NCBI GenBank assembly: GCA_036245525.1
Contig: BTPG01000005.1
Span: forward strand, 124,740,986 to 124,804,985
Length of the DNA stretch: 64,000 nucleotides
Reading direction: 5' to 3'
DNA from: Semisulcospira habei
Taxonomy: Eukaryota; Mollusca; Gastropoda; Semisulcospiridae
Shown here: piece by piece, positions 12,101-25,600 of the stretch
Layout: the number at the start of each line of letters is the position of its first letter
Position numbering within the stretch: position 1 is the first letter of the stretch
Notes under the pieces: generated by a model
Databases searched by the model: none
Told to the model about the DNA's origin: nothing
What the model saw: the letters and a program-made list of their open reading frames with translations, nothing else
Made by a program: the position numbers and the translations under genes

Positions 12101-15100
12101 TTGCAGACGGTCCGCGCCTTGGGAGAGGCCTCCCGGCTTATTGTAAAGTTCCTCCCGCCCGACTTCTGTCCACCTTCACCCCCGCTGAAGAGACAGGCTT
12201 CCGCCATGGTCGACGCACAGAGGCAAGTCAAGCGCCGCAAGTCCCTCCCTCAGCCAGCTGGCTTCCGGGACCTCACCGATGCGTTCTCCGCCCAGTTATG
12301 TAACGCCTTCGGCGACACGGGGTTTTTCTCCGACTCACGGTGGCCTGCGGGGATCAACTTGAGCTTCCGCCAGGCTTGGTACGCGGGACACTCCCAAGCC
12401 TTCGCCGTCCCTCTTCCAGCGGTGGATACGGCGGCCTTAGTCCAGGCGGGCGGCCGCAGAATTGTCTAGAACGCGTGGCCTCGGCCTCTCGACAGGATCG
12501 CTTCCTTAGTGTGGAATTCGCTGGCGTGTTCTGGCTTCTTGGAATTGGCTACCCAGGCAGTCTTGCAGTGTCTGCAGGATACTTGGGACCTGGAGATTTC
12601 GTCCCCGCTCCGTGATGTGCAGTCCATCCTGGTAGCGGCCAACCGGGCCGCCTACCATTCCTCCACCAACGCCATGGCAGCGGCTGCCAATTGCGACCTT
12701 TGGCGGCGGGATACCCTTCTGTGTCTCTGCTCGGATCTTCCCAAGTCAGTGAAGACCCAGCTTCGTCAGGCCCCCTTAGGTGGTTCTCAGCTGTTCGGTG
12801 ACACGTGGCAGACAGTAAAGGACGCTTCCAAGCACCTGTGGCCCAAGCCGGCATCCACCCCAGCCTCGACCTGCTTTCGCGCCCCCCCGCCCAGCCGGGG
12901 GTAGTGCCCGGCGGTCTTCCAGACCCTCTGTGCTTCCAGTCGGATCGTCGCGAGGTAGGGCTCGTCCGCTTCAGGCCTCTCAGCCCTTCCCCGCCCCTCG
13001 TCCATCTTGGCCCCGCGGCGCCCGTAAATCGGGGCGCGGTCGGGCTCGCTGACTTGCCCCCTCCCCCGCCCCTGTCGACAGTTCTCGGGTCTCCAGTCGG
13101 CGGGCGGCTGTCCCTCTTCAGCGACCATTGGAGATCGCTGTTCCCAGACGACCCCTGGATCCTTTCCACGGTTACTTCAGGCCTACAACTTTCGTTCCGT
13201 TCCCCTCCGTCTCTTCGCAGGTCCCCCTTGTGGACCCAGGATCCGCTCGACGGCCTACAGGCAGACGCTCTGCGCGGGGAAGTTGCGGCCCTTCCCGACA
13301 AAGCGGCGACAGAGGTGGTTTCGCGACAGGACTCACCAGCATTCTACAGCCGCCTCTTTCTAGTTCCCAAACCAGGAGGCAAGTGGCGTCCAGTTATCGA
13401 CTTGTCAGCGCTAAACGAGTTCATTTTGGCCCCTCATTTCAGGATGGAGACGGCCAGGATACTCCGAGCGGCCGTCCGACCGATGGACTTCGCGATCAGC
13501 CTCGATCTGTCAGACACCTATCTTCACGTCCCGATTCATCCGTCATCTCGCCGGTACCTTCGGTTTGCCTTTGGTGGGATCGTCTACCAGTTCTGCGCCC
13601 TCCCATTCGGCCTCAACATCAGTCCTTGGGTATTTACGAGACTTCTCGACGCGGTGATGGCCTACTTCCGCCAACGTTCCCTGAGCCCGGCCTCCAATTA
13701 CTTGGACGACCTACTGCTGCGCAACCTGGTCGCCTCGGCGCTCCAGGACAGAGACATAATAATAATAATAATAATACCGTTATTATATAGGCGCTTTTTC
13801 TCAATTTTGGGGAAATTGACTCAAAGCGCCGCGCCTGAAACCCAACACACACACTCACGAAACAGACACGGATTTACGCCATTTAAGACAAACACAGTAC
13901 AAGACAAACGAAGGGCCAGTCAGCTACTGAAGTTACAGAGAATTTTTGATCGCTTGTATTTGAAATTTGTAAAGTGGCCTGAGACCGGTACCAAAGTGGG
14001 GGGGGGGGGGGGTGGAAGAACCGGAGTACCCGGAGAAAGAACCCCCGACGGTCCGCCCGAATTAACGGTGACACTTACCAGAGGAGAAAAGTCCAACGCC
14101 AGAACCCGGTATCGAACCGCGCACCTTTGGCATTGGTGGCAGGCGCCTTAACCACTGCGCCACGGACGCCCTGCTTTCCCTTCTGCGCCGTCTCGGTTTT
14201 CTACTCAATCTGGGGAAATCGGATCTTTCCCCCTCTCGACAGTTTCTACATCTGGGGATGGAATTCCTGACCGACCTCAACCTTGTCCGCCTGCCTCTGG
14301 CCCGGTGGCAGAAGATCGTCGATCTGGCGCTTTCGATGGAGGTAGGAGCCTCCTTCTCCACCAGGGTCTGGCTTCAACTCCTGGGCCTCCTCAGTGTGGC
14401 TGCGGACCTGCTTCCCTTGGGCAGGCTTTATGCTCGCCCTTTGCAGCTACATCTCCTCCCTCACTGGCGTCCCTCGTTGGGCTCTCTTTCGGATCTCGTA
14501 CCAGTTACTCCTCTGGCTCGTCCTCACCTCGAGAAGTGGGCGGACCTCGCTTGGCTGGCTACGGGCGTGCCCCTTCACTCCCCTCCGCCCCGCTGGTCTC
14601 TCTGCACCGATGCGAGCCAGGCCGGCTGGGGCGCGCATCTGTTACCGGATTTTGTCTCGGCCTTGGGCCTTTGTTCACAAACAGAAAACAAAGACAATGA
14701 GGCTGAACGCAACCAGGGAAGAACCAGTCTTGCTTGCTGGCACCCCGTTGGAGGAGGTGGAGTCCTTCACCTATCTCGGGAGCATCATAGACAAAAAAGG
14801 CGGCACTGATGCAGATGTCAGAGCACGAATCGGTAAAGCCAGAGCAGCCTTTCTCCAGTTGAAAAAAGTGTGGAGTTCCAGAGAGCTGTCACAACACACC
14901 AAAGTCCGGATTTTCAACTCCAATGTAAAAGCAGTTCTCCTATATGGAGCAGAGACATGGAGATTGACAAAAACCACAGTCAACAGAGTACAGACCTTCA
15001 TGAACAGTTGCCTTAGAAGAATTTTGAAAATCCACTGGCCAGAGAAGATCAGCAACGTCAGACTCTGGGAGAGAACAGAGCAGTTAACAGCAGAGAATGA

Positions 15101-18065
15101 AATTGGGCGAAGAAGATGGGGATGGATCGGTCACAGTCTGAGAAAGCCAGCTTCCAGTATCACTAGGCAGGCATTGTCATGGAACCCCCAGGGAAAGAGG
15201 AAAAGAGGTAGGCCGAGAAACTCCTGGCGTCGAGACCTCCAAGCAGACATCAAGAGACTGGGAACCACCTGGAGTAGAATCGAAGGAGAAGCACAGGACA
15301 GGAGTTGCTGGAGGTCTCTCGTCGACGGCCTATACCCGGGTAGGGGTGACAGGCGTAAGTAAGTATCTTGGGCCTTTGGCCTCGGGAGCTGTTGGGGAAA
15401 CACATCAACTGGCTGGAGCTGAAGGCAGTTTGGTTGGCCGTCAGCTTCTGGCAGGAGACCTTGAACAAACAGGAAGTTCTCGTTCTCTCTGACAACTCGA
15501 CGGTGGTGGCTTAAATACAGAATCAAGGGGGCACGCACTCGCCCTCCCTGTGCATTCTCCTGTACCACCTTCTCCTCTGGTGCAGGGATCGGTGCATTAT
15601 GCTACGAGCCCGCCACATCCCCGGCCACCTGAACGTGATCGCGGACGCCCTGTCCCGCCGCGGACAGTTGCTCCACACGGAGTGGTCCCTACGCCCGGAT
15701 ATCTTTCGCCTAATCTGCTCCCATTGGGAAACGCCGCTAGTGGATTTGTTTGCCACCAGATGGAACAACCAGCTCCCGGTTTACGTCTCTCCAGTCCCGG
15801 ACCCGCTCGCCTGTGCGGTGGATGCAATCTCCATCTCTTGGGACGGCCTGATAGCTTACGCCTACCCCCCGTCAGTCCTCGTTCCGAAGGTGCTGCGGAA
15901 GCTTCTGGGATGCTCGGCAGTCCTTTTCCTGGTGGCCCCCTTCAACTGGACCAAGAGCTGGACCACGGACTTACTCGCGCTAGCGACAGACCGTCCCCTG
16001 AAGCTTCCTACCCCGCCCACAATGCTCAAGCAGCCCCGCCAACATCTTTTCCATCCGTGCCCGGAGCGACTCCTCTTACATGCCTGGAGGTTGTCCGGCA
16101 AGCCCTCGCCGCTAGAGGTTTCTCGGATGCAGCAGTGGCGGCAATTGCAGCAGCCCGCAGACTCTCTACACGGAAGGTGTACGAAGGCAAGTGGAGGGTC
16201 TTTCAGACCTGGTGCGCCTCCCATTGTCTCCCTCCCACAAATCTAGCCACCCACCAACTGGCGGAGTTCTTCCTGTGGCTTTTCGAAGAACAAGGCTTAG
16301 CCCCAGTTACCATCAAGGGCTACCGTGCTATGATCACGGACACTTACCGCCACCTGAGTCTTCCGGACCCAGGCGTTTGCAAGGATCTGTCGGACTTGCT
16401 GGCACACTTTGAGCTCCGACGTCCAGTTTCCCGTTCCCTAGTACCTCGGTGGGATCTCGCCTGGGTACTGACGTGGCTGAATACGGACCGGTTTGAACCT
16501 CTCCCCTTGGCTCGGTTCTCAGATTTGACCCGGAAAACATGTTTCCTTCTGGCTCTCGCCACTGCGTCCCGAGTAAGCGAGCTTCACGCGCTCTCGATAC
16601 TTCCAGCCTGTTTGCAGTTTCGTTCAGACGGCTCTGCACAGCTTCTCCCCGATCCATCCTTTCTGGCCAAGAACCGCCGCCCCGCGGCGGCCCCTCAGAC
16701 GCTGACTGTACAGCCTCTCTGTGGAACGGACCTTTCCCCTGGATCGCGTCAACAAGACCCGGTGCGGGCGCTGAGGATTTACCTGCGCCGCTCTAAGCCG
16801 CGACGCCGGGGGCGCTCGCGCCTCTTCCTCCCACTGTCCTCTGGCAGACATGACATCTTGGCCCAGACCGTGTCGTCCTGGCTGCGGTGGGTGATTAGGT
16901 CGGCCTACCAGGACCTCTCCCCAGACGGCGATAGACTTTTCCAAATCCGGGCGCATGAAGTGAGAGCAGTAGCCACCAGTCTAGCTCTGGACCGCAACTG
17001 CTTGGTCAAGGATATTGTTACAGCGGGCGTCTGGCGCTCAGACTCCACATTCACTCGCTTCTACCTAAGAGACCTATCCGGCCAACGTGACTCCCTGGCA
17101 CGGGTGGGCGACATCTCCGTGGCCCAGCACTCCCTCCGAGCGCCGCTGGTGTCTTAGGTACGTCATAGCTGAAATCGTCGGGAGTTCTCTCTCTCTGGGA
17201 CTGGCGGAGTGGTTAGGTTTACGGTTATAGAAATGGCACCCTCCGCCTGTTCGTCATTCTTCCAGATAGTAATGCCATCGGTAATGTATTTTGAAAAAAC
17301 AAATGAATTTTTTTCTAAAATGTATTTTTTGGAAAAATACTTACCGATGGCATTACTCGGACTGCCCTTCTACCTGCCCCGCTTGCCTCTTTTGGCTAAG
17401 TGTGAAACTGACAGGGTCGCCCTGTGAATGCCGGGATAGGGTAGTAAGGGGAGGCCACCCGGGGCCCCTGTGCGTGGATCCCCGGTGTCTCCTCCCCAGT
17501 TGTGTGGTATACACAACTTTTGGCTGAAATCTATAGGCAATAGAGTGTATTCCAGATAGTAATGCCATCGGTAAGTATTTTTCAAAAAAAAACATTTTAG
17601 AAAAAAAATTCATATTTAATGACAAAAAGTGTATCTTAGGACTAAAATATGAGAAAAATGTGGATAAAGAGCAGAAGTGATATACGTGTATAATACACTG
17701 AAGCGGAAGTCGTCTAACTTGAAACAATCTCTAAGGTAGCAGGAGTGGATCAGTTTCCTTTGGGGGGAGGGGGGGGGGGGGAGTTCAACCTTTCGTTTGA
17801 GACCTTCTACCTGACACAAAGGCCTAAAAAAAAAGTGTGTGTGTGTGTGTGTGTGGGGGGGGGGGGGGAACCGCATGTGTATCAAGACTCTCACCACATG
17901 CCAAAATATCAAACAACGGTGGGGGAGGGTGGGGGGGGGGGGGGGGAGGTGGTGTGGGGTGGGGGGGGGGGGTGTGTGTTGTGTGTGCATCAAAACTTGA
18001 CAAAATATCAGAAAGGAGGGTGAGTGAGTGAGTGAGTGAGTGAGTGAGTGAGTGAGTGTGTGTGT

Positions 18066-18142
<77 letters not shown>

Positions 18143-21100
18143 CCAAACACCCCCAAAACGGACTTTCTTATAACATTTTAAAGAATTTGGGGGTGGCGGG
18201 TCCCCCCTGGAACCCCCACTCCACCCCCCAAAATCCACCCACTTGAATGTTTAAACAAAGTCACTCCTGCCCTGTTGAAGCAAAAGTCAGTAACCCTTTA
18301 GCTGTTGGTAGTGCTTTCTGTCGAGGTGATTCCCGCAGAAATCACCTCGACAAAGCGCTACCAACAGCCAAAGGGTTGTGTCCATTTTTGTGAGGAGCAA
18401 GATTTTCTTTGCATTACAGTGAAAATCTAACGACACAAACACAGATTTACTCTTTCTTGCCTTCATGGGGCAGACCCGGAAAATGTGGCTGCGGCACGCA
18501 GTTATTAAAGCATGAAGACTGTGAGACTGAAACAGGTGGCCACTAGAACAGCTAGGTTATACACAGTCTGCAATCTGTGTTAATTCAGTGTCAAGCAGCC
18601 CTAGCCATCCCATTAACACTGGATACAAAGTGGTGTCAGCAAGAGGCATAGATCCTCATGAGCCCCTGCAGTTGCGGGGGCTCATGAAGATCTATGCCTC
18701 GCGGTTGGTGCGGGGGCTCATGAAGATCTATGTCTCGCGGTTGGTGCGTGTTAAGTTTGTCTTGGCAGTCAAGGGGTTAACCGTACTTTTGAAATGATAC
18801 TTTTAAAGGTGCACTTACCCGATCATACAGGTTGTTGGAAATGTTGGTGTAGAAGGCCACCTGTTGTTTCATGTCGTTCAGGCCCTCCAAGCTCGTGGCC
18901 TTCAGGGCATCCATGCGCTCCTATGTAGGTAACAGTAACACATTGTAATAGGAAAAAAAAATAATTCATCCTAATACACTATTGCTTGAAATAAATTTGA
19001 CTTTGATAGTTCAAGGGTGGTGCCAGAATAGCTTGGCGCCTGAGGCACCAAGCTATTCTGGCACCACTCTTGAACTAAAATGGTTCATTAATCTTGTAAT
19101 CTGTAATGTAGCCTTCATAGGACAAAAAGCAAATTTAAAAAAGTCAGCCTCAGAATGTAATAGGTTAAACAAGAAAGGCAAAGCCATTATGGCTCACATG
19201 TATGACCTATTTACATATGTGTGACCTTTGTGACAGTAAGTAAAGGGCTGGCTTTTGCACCAGCAAAATCCATGTTTTCTGAACATGTAAGCATTTTTCA
19301 CACATATGTCAACCCCCCGTGACTCTTGACCTTTGCGATGAGTCGACTAAATTAGTATGCATTCCTGGAAGGTCTTATCATTGATTGAAAAATTTGCAAA
19401 AATGTTGATAATACCTACAATTTTATCAAAAATTTGCATTTTACACACACTTGCCGGCCTCTTGTGACCTTGACTTTTCCGAGGGGTCATCCAAATTAGT
19501 ATGCATAGATAGATCTTACCATCAGGTATCTCTGTACCAAATTTGGGTTTGGAGTTGTGAATAGTATTTGAGAACAAACATCTTTTGTCAAAATATGACT
19601 ATTTTGGACCTAATTCCTGAGCTCTTCTGACCTTTGACCTTTCCGAGGGGTCATCCAAATTAGTATGCATAGATAGGTCTTACCATCAGGTATCTCTGTA
19701 CCAAATGTGTGTTTGAAGTTGTGAATAGTATTTGAGAAAAAACATCTTTTGTCAAAATATGGCTTTTTGGACCTATTTTCTGAGCTCTTGTGACCCTTGA
19801 CATTTTTGAGGGATCAACCAAATTAGTATGCATATAAAGGTCGCACCATCAGGTATCTTTGTACCAAGTTTGGATTTGAAGTTGTGAACAGTATTTGAGA
19901 AAAAATAAATTATGTCAAAATATAGCTTTTTTTTTGCCTATTTCCTCATCCCCTGTGACCTTGACCTTTGTGAGAGGTCACTCAAATTGGTATGTTTAGA
20001 AAGGTCTTGTCACAAAGAATCCTTGGGCCAAGTTTGAAGATTGTAGCTTGAATAGTCTCCGAGAAAATGCCAACGTTAAAGTTTACCACAGACGACGGCA
20101 GACGGATGATGGTGGACGGATGACAAACAGACAACCACTGGCCCAGAACATAGACTCACTTTTGCTTTGCAGGTGAGCCAAAAAAAAAAATCACTTGCTT
20201 ATGCATTCAAGCAGCAGCAAAAATAAGTAAACTGAAGATGAAACAGACTCGATGATGACCCCCCCCCCCCCCCCCTTCCCCTGACCCCCCACACACTTTC
20301 AGGCCTGTCCATTTTTTTTTCTTTTTAAATTTTTTATTTATTTGTTGTTGTCTACTTTGGAGCCATATTGGTCAAAGCCAGAGGATAAAAAAACTGTTAT
20401 AAAAACTCTCTCAAAACAAACATATTTAAACATAAAACCAAATCAATCACCCTCAGTTCTGCTGTTTCGTTGCGAAGACGATAGACTTCCTCCCAGGGGT
20501 AGGCGACTCCCGTAACATTGACGTAGATGAGGGGAATGGACATGTTTCTCAAGTCATCCAGGAGTACTCCAGTGCAACCGTCATAGCATGCTGTTCACAA
20601 ACATACAAAGCTTTCCGATTCAATCAAAATGGTGGATATTATGAATAGTGAGATTTGTGCATGCAACATCAGCCTCAGCGGCAGACAAGTTAACTCATTC
20701 AGCCCAACTTAGGTATTTCCCAAATTTTGGAGGCGTCATCTAACGACTATGTACCTGTTGCAGGAGATGGATCGACCATGATAATTCAAGGGTAGTGCCA
20801 GATTAGGTTGACGCTGACAGGCGCCATGCTAATCTGGCACTACCCTTGAATTACCATGGTCGACCCATCTCCTGCTGTAGTGCATCAGGACTGAATGAGT
20901 TAAGGGGGTGTGTGTCTGTGTGTGTGCGGTTACTTTTCATTTGGACTTTTACTGTCTTCCCTGCCAGTGGATACAGACTGCCTTTTTAAAAATCATAATT
21001 CAATATCAAAGATCGCCAGACGTCAAAGGAACATTGGTACAAAGTGTCTTCAGCAGAGGCATAGACCCTCATGAGCCCCCACAACTGCAGGGGTTCATGA

Positions 21101-22613
21101 GGATCTATACCTCTTGCAGCTGAGTGTTGGCCAATTTTTTCTCAGCAGTGAAGCACCTGAGAAAGAAGGCATTACCATTACTTTCCACTGGCCAAAAAGT
21201 AAAATGAGATCGGGGTGGGGGGTGGTGGGGGGGTGGGGGCAGGGTGTGCTGGACACACCTGAGAAAGAAGGCTTCAGAGACAAGACCTTACTTTCCACTG
21301 GCAAAAAAGTAAAATGTGTGTGTGTGTGGGGGGGGGGGGGTGAGGGGGGGGGGGGGGAGACAAACACTGAATACTCATTTTCTTTGCAAACGTTAGCACT
21401 CGCAGCCCACCCTGAAAAAGGCAACTTTAGGGGTGGATCTGCCAATAACGGACACCCATCTTCCTTTGAAACTGCAACAGGAAAATTTGACAGAAACGTT
21501 AAAATTACACTCACAGATACAAGCACCATTCTGTACCCCTTCACGAGGGTCTGGACACTTGTCGCACTGGCGACCTTTGATACCAGACATGCACAGACAC
21601 TGGCCCGTCAGATGGTCACACATGTCGCTTTCTGACCCTGTGGGATCGCAGTTACAAGGCTGGCAGCTTCCACCTTCCACAGCTGGGTTTCCAAAGTAGC
21701 CAGGTTCACACCTGTGAAAATGAAAAATTGTTGCAGTAGTTGTTTACATTCAGCATGACCCAGCAGGGCGAGAGGGTTGTGTCAGAAGCATCTTAACAGT
21801 ACCCTCCCCACACTGGTTGTCTCCCTCGACTGCTGCGCTGATCAGCTAAGCAATCGAGTTAGTTAGTTATTTGGGTTTAACGCCGAGCAGGCAACTAAGG
21901 CCATCTCATGGTGGGGTACATTCTGACTTGCAGACATTGGCAATAATGCTCTTCAAATGAGTATGATCCCTGTGTGATGGTTGTCCTCACCTGCTCAGTG
22001 TAAAAGCCCAACAGCTAACTAACACAAATGGACATGATTCTCAGTCCTACAATCAACCTGCAAGAAATTAAATTAAACAGGTGAAGATAAAAAACAACAC
22101 AGGATCCTTTCCTACATAACTAAAAGAAAAAGAAAAAAGCATGCACAATACCTTTCACATCGGGTGCCTGTGTATCCGACAGAACAGTTGGTACACATGA
22201 GGTCACCACCTACACCAGTGCAAGTAGGGCTGAAACTGAACGCAAAAACAATCACTTCAGATTAGCTAGTTGAAGATGAGATTTCTGGGCTCATAAGCAC
22301 TTGAAACCCATAACTCAGAAGCTTTCCTCAATTTAATTACAGCAGCAAAGATCATGTCTCAATTGAGTTAACCCTTTTCATTCTGATACACTACTGTTTG
22401 AAATTAAGATGACTATGATAGTTCAAGGGTGGTGCCAGAATAGCTTTCGAGACGTGATGCGTCTCGATATGCCGCTTGAAGCCACATAGCTGGATGCAGC
22501 ATGTCTCAACTGAGTTAACCCATTTCATCTAGATACACTACTGAACTCAAATGGTTGATTTTTCTCCTAACCTGTAATGTAGCCTTTATAGAATAATAAG
22601 CAAATTGACCACA

Positions 22614-22652
<39 letters not shown>

Positions 22653-25600
22653 GTCTCAACATGTAATGGGTGTCTGAGCAGTGGAGGTCCCCTTCCTTTC
22701 CCTACACCTCTGCTCTGGAGGCAATCGGTCGTGTTTCAGTCTTTAACCCATTTAGCCCTGACACACTACAGAAGAAGATGGTTTGACCATGATACTTTAA
22801 GGGCAGCGCCAGATTAGCATGGCGCCATCAGGCATCAAGCTAATCTGGCACAACCCTTGTATTGTCTTGGTCAAACCATCTCTTGCAACTGGTAAAAAGT
22901 CATTTGGTGACAACTCCAAAATGTGTTAAAATGAGGCTGCGACAGTCAACTTTTAAAAGGAAGAAACAATTCAAATATCTAAAAAAAACTTACTTGTTGT
23001 TTGGCAGCGGGCACGCACAGGGCATGCAGTCGCCTTGTGTGCCCCGAGTTGCTATCCCATAATAGCCTGGGACACACTGGTCACAATGTTTGCCTAACGT
23101 GTTGTGCATGCAGTTCTGAAAATGAGCCATACATTATAGTGAGCATTTCATGAAAAGATAAAGCAGTGCAGTAAATCCATTTCTGTGAAAAGAGAGGTTT
23201 TCATCGTTTTACAATTAAAATCTCACTTTTCACAAAAATGGGCTTAATGTCTTTTGCCCTCACAGTGCCGAGTGCTGAAGACACTTACCAGTAAGCAAAG
23301 GTCCTCGGGCCCATGATAGCCGCAATGGGCCCACGCACAGCTGTGCATGGGCCAAATGCAGCCATCATGAGCCCAAAGAAGTTTTGCTACTGGGGTCAGC
23401 AGAAAACAAATAGCTGGTCAGCGTGTGTACATGCATGGCCAGTTTGCAGTGCATGTTGTATCTTTATATTTTGTACCTATCGCTCATGGATTCTTCTGCC
23501 AGCAAATGGCCTGTCATGAACTGGCCGAAGAGCAATGAGCAATAGCAGAAAATTTTCAACGGGCCAAAAGAGTCCACGGTTGAAGGCACCAAAATTTAAA
23601 GATAATAGAAACTGGTCAGGCACACTCTGACAAATTTTTGCCATGAAATACTGAGTTGCAGTATCAAATTATCAAGTAAAACATACACAAACACACACGT
23701 ACACACATACAACACACACACACACACAGAGTAAATCTACCACGTACATGTTACAATCCCCTCAAAAACAACAACAAGAAAGGCAAAGCCCTTATGGCTT
23801 ACGTGAATGACCAATCCACACATGTCTGACAATAAGTAAAGGGACGGCTTCTGCACTAACAAAATCCATGTTTTCTCAAAATTTAATCAGTTTTCACACA
23901 TATGTGAAAGCCCCATGACACTTGACTTTTGCGATGAGTCAACTAAATTAGGATACATAGGAAGGTCTTATCATCAGCTACCTCTGTGTCAAATTTGACT
24001 GAAAAGTTTGCCAAAATGTTGATAACTACAATTATTGGCATTTTATACACATCTGTCGACCTCTTGCAACCCGTGACCTTTTCTAAGTGGTCATCCAAAT
24101 TAGTATGCATAGATAGGACTTACCGTCAGGTATCTCTGTAGCAAGTTTGGGTGTGAAGTTGTGAATAGTAATTGAGAAAAAACATTTCTTATCAAAATAT
24201 GACTATTTTTAACCTATTTCCTGAGCTCTTGTGACCCTTAAATTTTCCGAGGGGTCTTTCAAATTAGTATGCATATATAGGTCTTACAATCAGGTATCTC
24301 TGTACCAAGTTTGGGTTTGGAGTTTTTGTCAAAATATGGTGATTTTGGATCTATTTCATGAACTCTTGTGACCCTTGACCTTTCAGAGGGATCAACCAAA
24401 TTAGTATGCATAGAAAGTTCTTACCATCAGGTATCTCTGTAGCAAATTTGGGTTTCAAGTTGTGAATAGTAATTGAGATAAAACATCTTTTGTAAAAATA
24501 TGGCGATTTTGGACCTATTTCTTGAGCTCTTGTGAGCCTTGACCTTTCCGAGGGATCAACCAAATTAGTGTGTGTATAAAGGTCTTACTATCAGGTATCT
24601 TTATACCAAGTTTCGATTTGAAGTTGTGAAAAGTATTTGAGAAAAAATAAAATATTTGAGAAAAAATAAAATATGTCCCAAAATAGCTATTTTTGATATA
24701 TTTCCTGATCTCCTGAGACCTTAACCTTTGTGAGAGGTCAATGAAATTGGTATGTTTAGAAAGGTCTTGCCACAAAGTATCCTTGGGCCAAGTTTGAAGA
24801 CTGTAGCTTGAATAGTCTCCGAGAAATGCCAACGTTAAAGTTTACAACGCACAATGGCAGACAGACGACTGACGACGGACGACCTCTGGCCCAGAACATA
24901 GACTCACTTTTACTTCACACGTGAGCCCCAAAAAGTCACTGATGGAAGGCAGTTAAAAAAAAGATAACATCGATTATCTCAGTTTTCACCCCACAGACAC
25001 CTGTCTCAGTAAATCCCTGCAAATCTCCAGAAAACGAAAGAATTAGTCTCTTAGAGGAAGGCCATTTACAAACATAAATACAGATAATCTCAGATCTCAC
25101 CCTACAAATGCCAGTCTCAGGGTGGCAGCTGTCACTGTGAGAGTAACACTGGCAAGGCCGCACAATACCGATTGCATCCTCAGGATTGCGCAAGTTGGGG
25201 CCAGGGTCAGGTCGCTCACGGAAATATCCGGATCCTGCATTCTAAAATCAGCATGTAAATTAAAGATCAGTTAATGAAAAATCCAGCAGCAATATGCACA
25301 GCCTAGACTTAACCCTTTGGGTGTCAGTAGAGGATTTAGTCACGATGAATCATCACGACTAAAACTGCTACCGACACCCAAAGGGTTAATCGAAACACCC
25401 CGAACCATTTGTGGGAGCACTCCACCCACTCAGGGAGTATGCCACAAGTACACTTCTATGCAAATGAGATGCTAAGCATCCACCGAACAGAAGTGTACTT
25501 GTGGCATACTCCTGAGTGGGTCTGTCTGGGGAGTACTCCTGCAAATCATTCGGGACTCAAACGCAAACTTCCTTGCCCAACGCCGTCAGCAAGAAACAGA

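Larger units (their letters stand above)
12805..16246 (+). pseudogene. DIRS copy 1 RT and RNase H frame, disrupted by two insertions and a stop
   Basis: The RT core reads [19 protein letters not shown], then [12 protein letters not shown] (motif A Asp near residue 234 of this frame), [13 protein letters not shown] (motif B) and YLDD (13699-13710, motif C), so the catalytic residues are present. A SINE interrupts just after YLDD at 13756. The thumb ([20 protein letters not shown]) and RNase H ([15 protein letters not shown]) resume at 14172. An RTE-like LINE then interrupts at 14674. RNase H continues from about 15380 ([19 protein letters not shown]) with a TAA stop at 15512-15514 where copy 2 has Tyr. 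The downstream part ([30 protein letters not shown]) is the conserved DIRS tail after RNase H. Confidence 0.88.
10024..17613 (+). mobile_element. DIRS-type tyrosine-recombinase retrotransposon, copy 1, nearly complete
   Basis: It has the structure expected of DIRS1-group elements: 170-bp inverted terminal repeats, an internal complementary region that matches both termini head to tail, a Gag-like ORF1, an RT/RNase H frame, and an overlapping tyrosine recombinase frame. There is no integrase, protease or LTR. A SINE (13756-14171) and an RTE-like LINE (14674-15366) are inserted in the RT/RNase H frame, and ORF1 is frameshifted, so this copy cannot make its own RT. The recombinase frame is intact. 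It sits in the 11-kb laminin intron between exons 30 and 31. Confidence 0.93.

Noticed and set aside
12549..13301. 250-codon minus-strand frame
   Set aside because: Shadow of the ORF1/RT region of DIRS copy 1; no motif on this strand.
14095..14171. Functional tRNA gene
   Set aside because: Box A and B are present but the sequence does not close a cloverleaf in the expected length and continues into a SINE body and ATT tail.
17616..18246. Long open frames rich in Thr-His or Cys-Val
   Set aside because: They are translations of (TG)n and (GTGA)n microsatellites.
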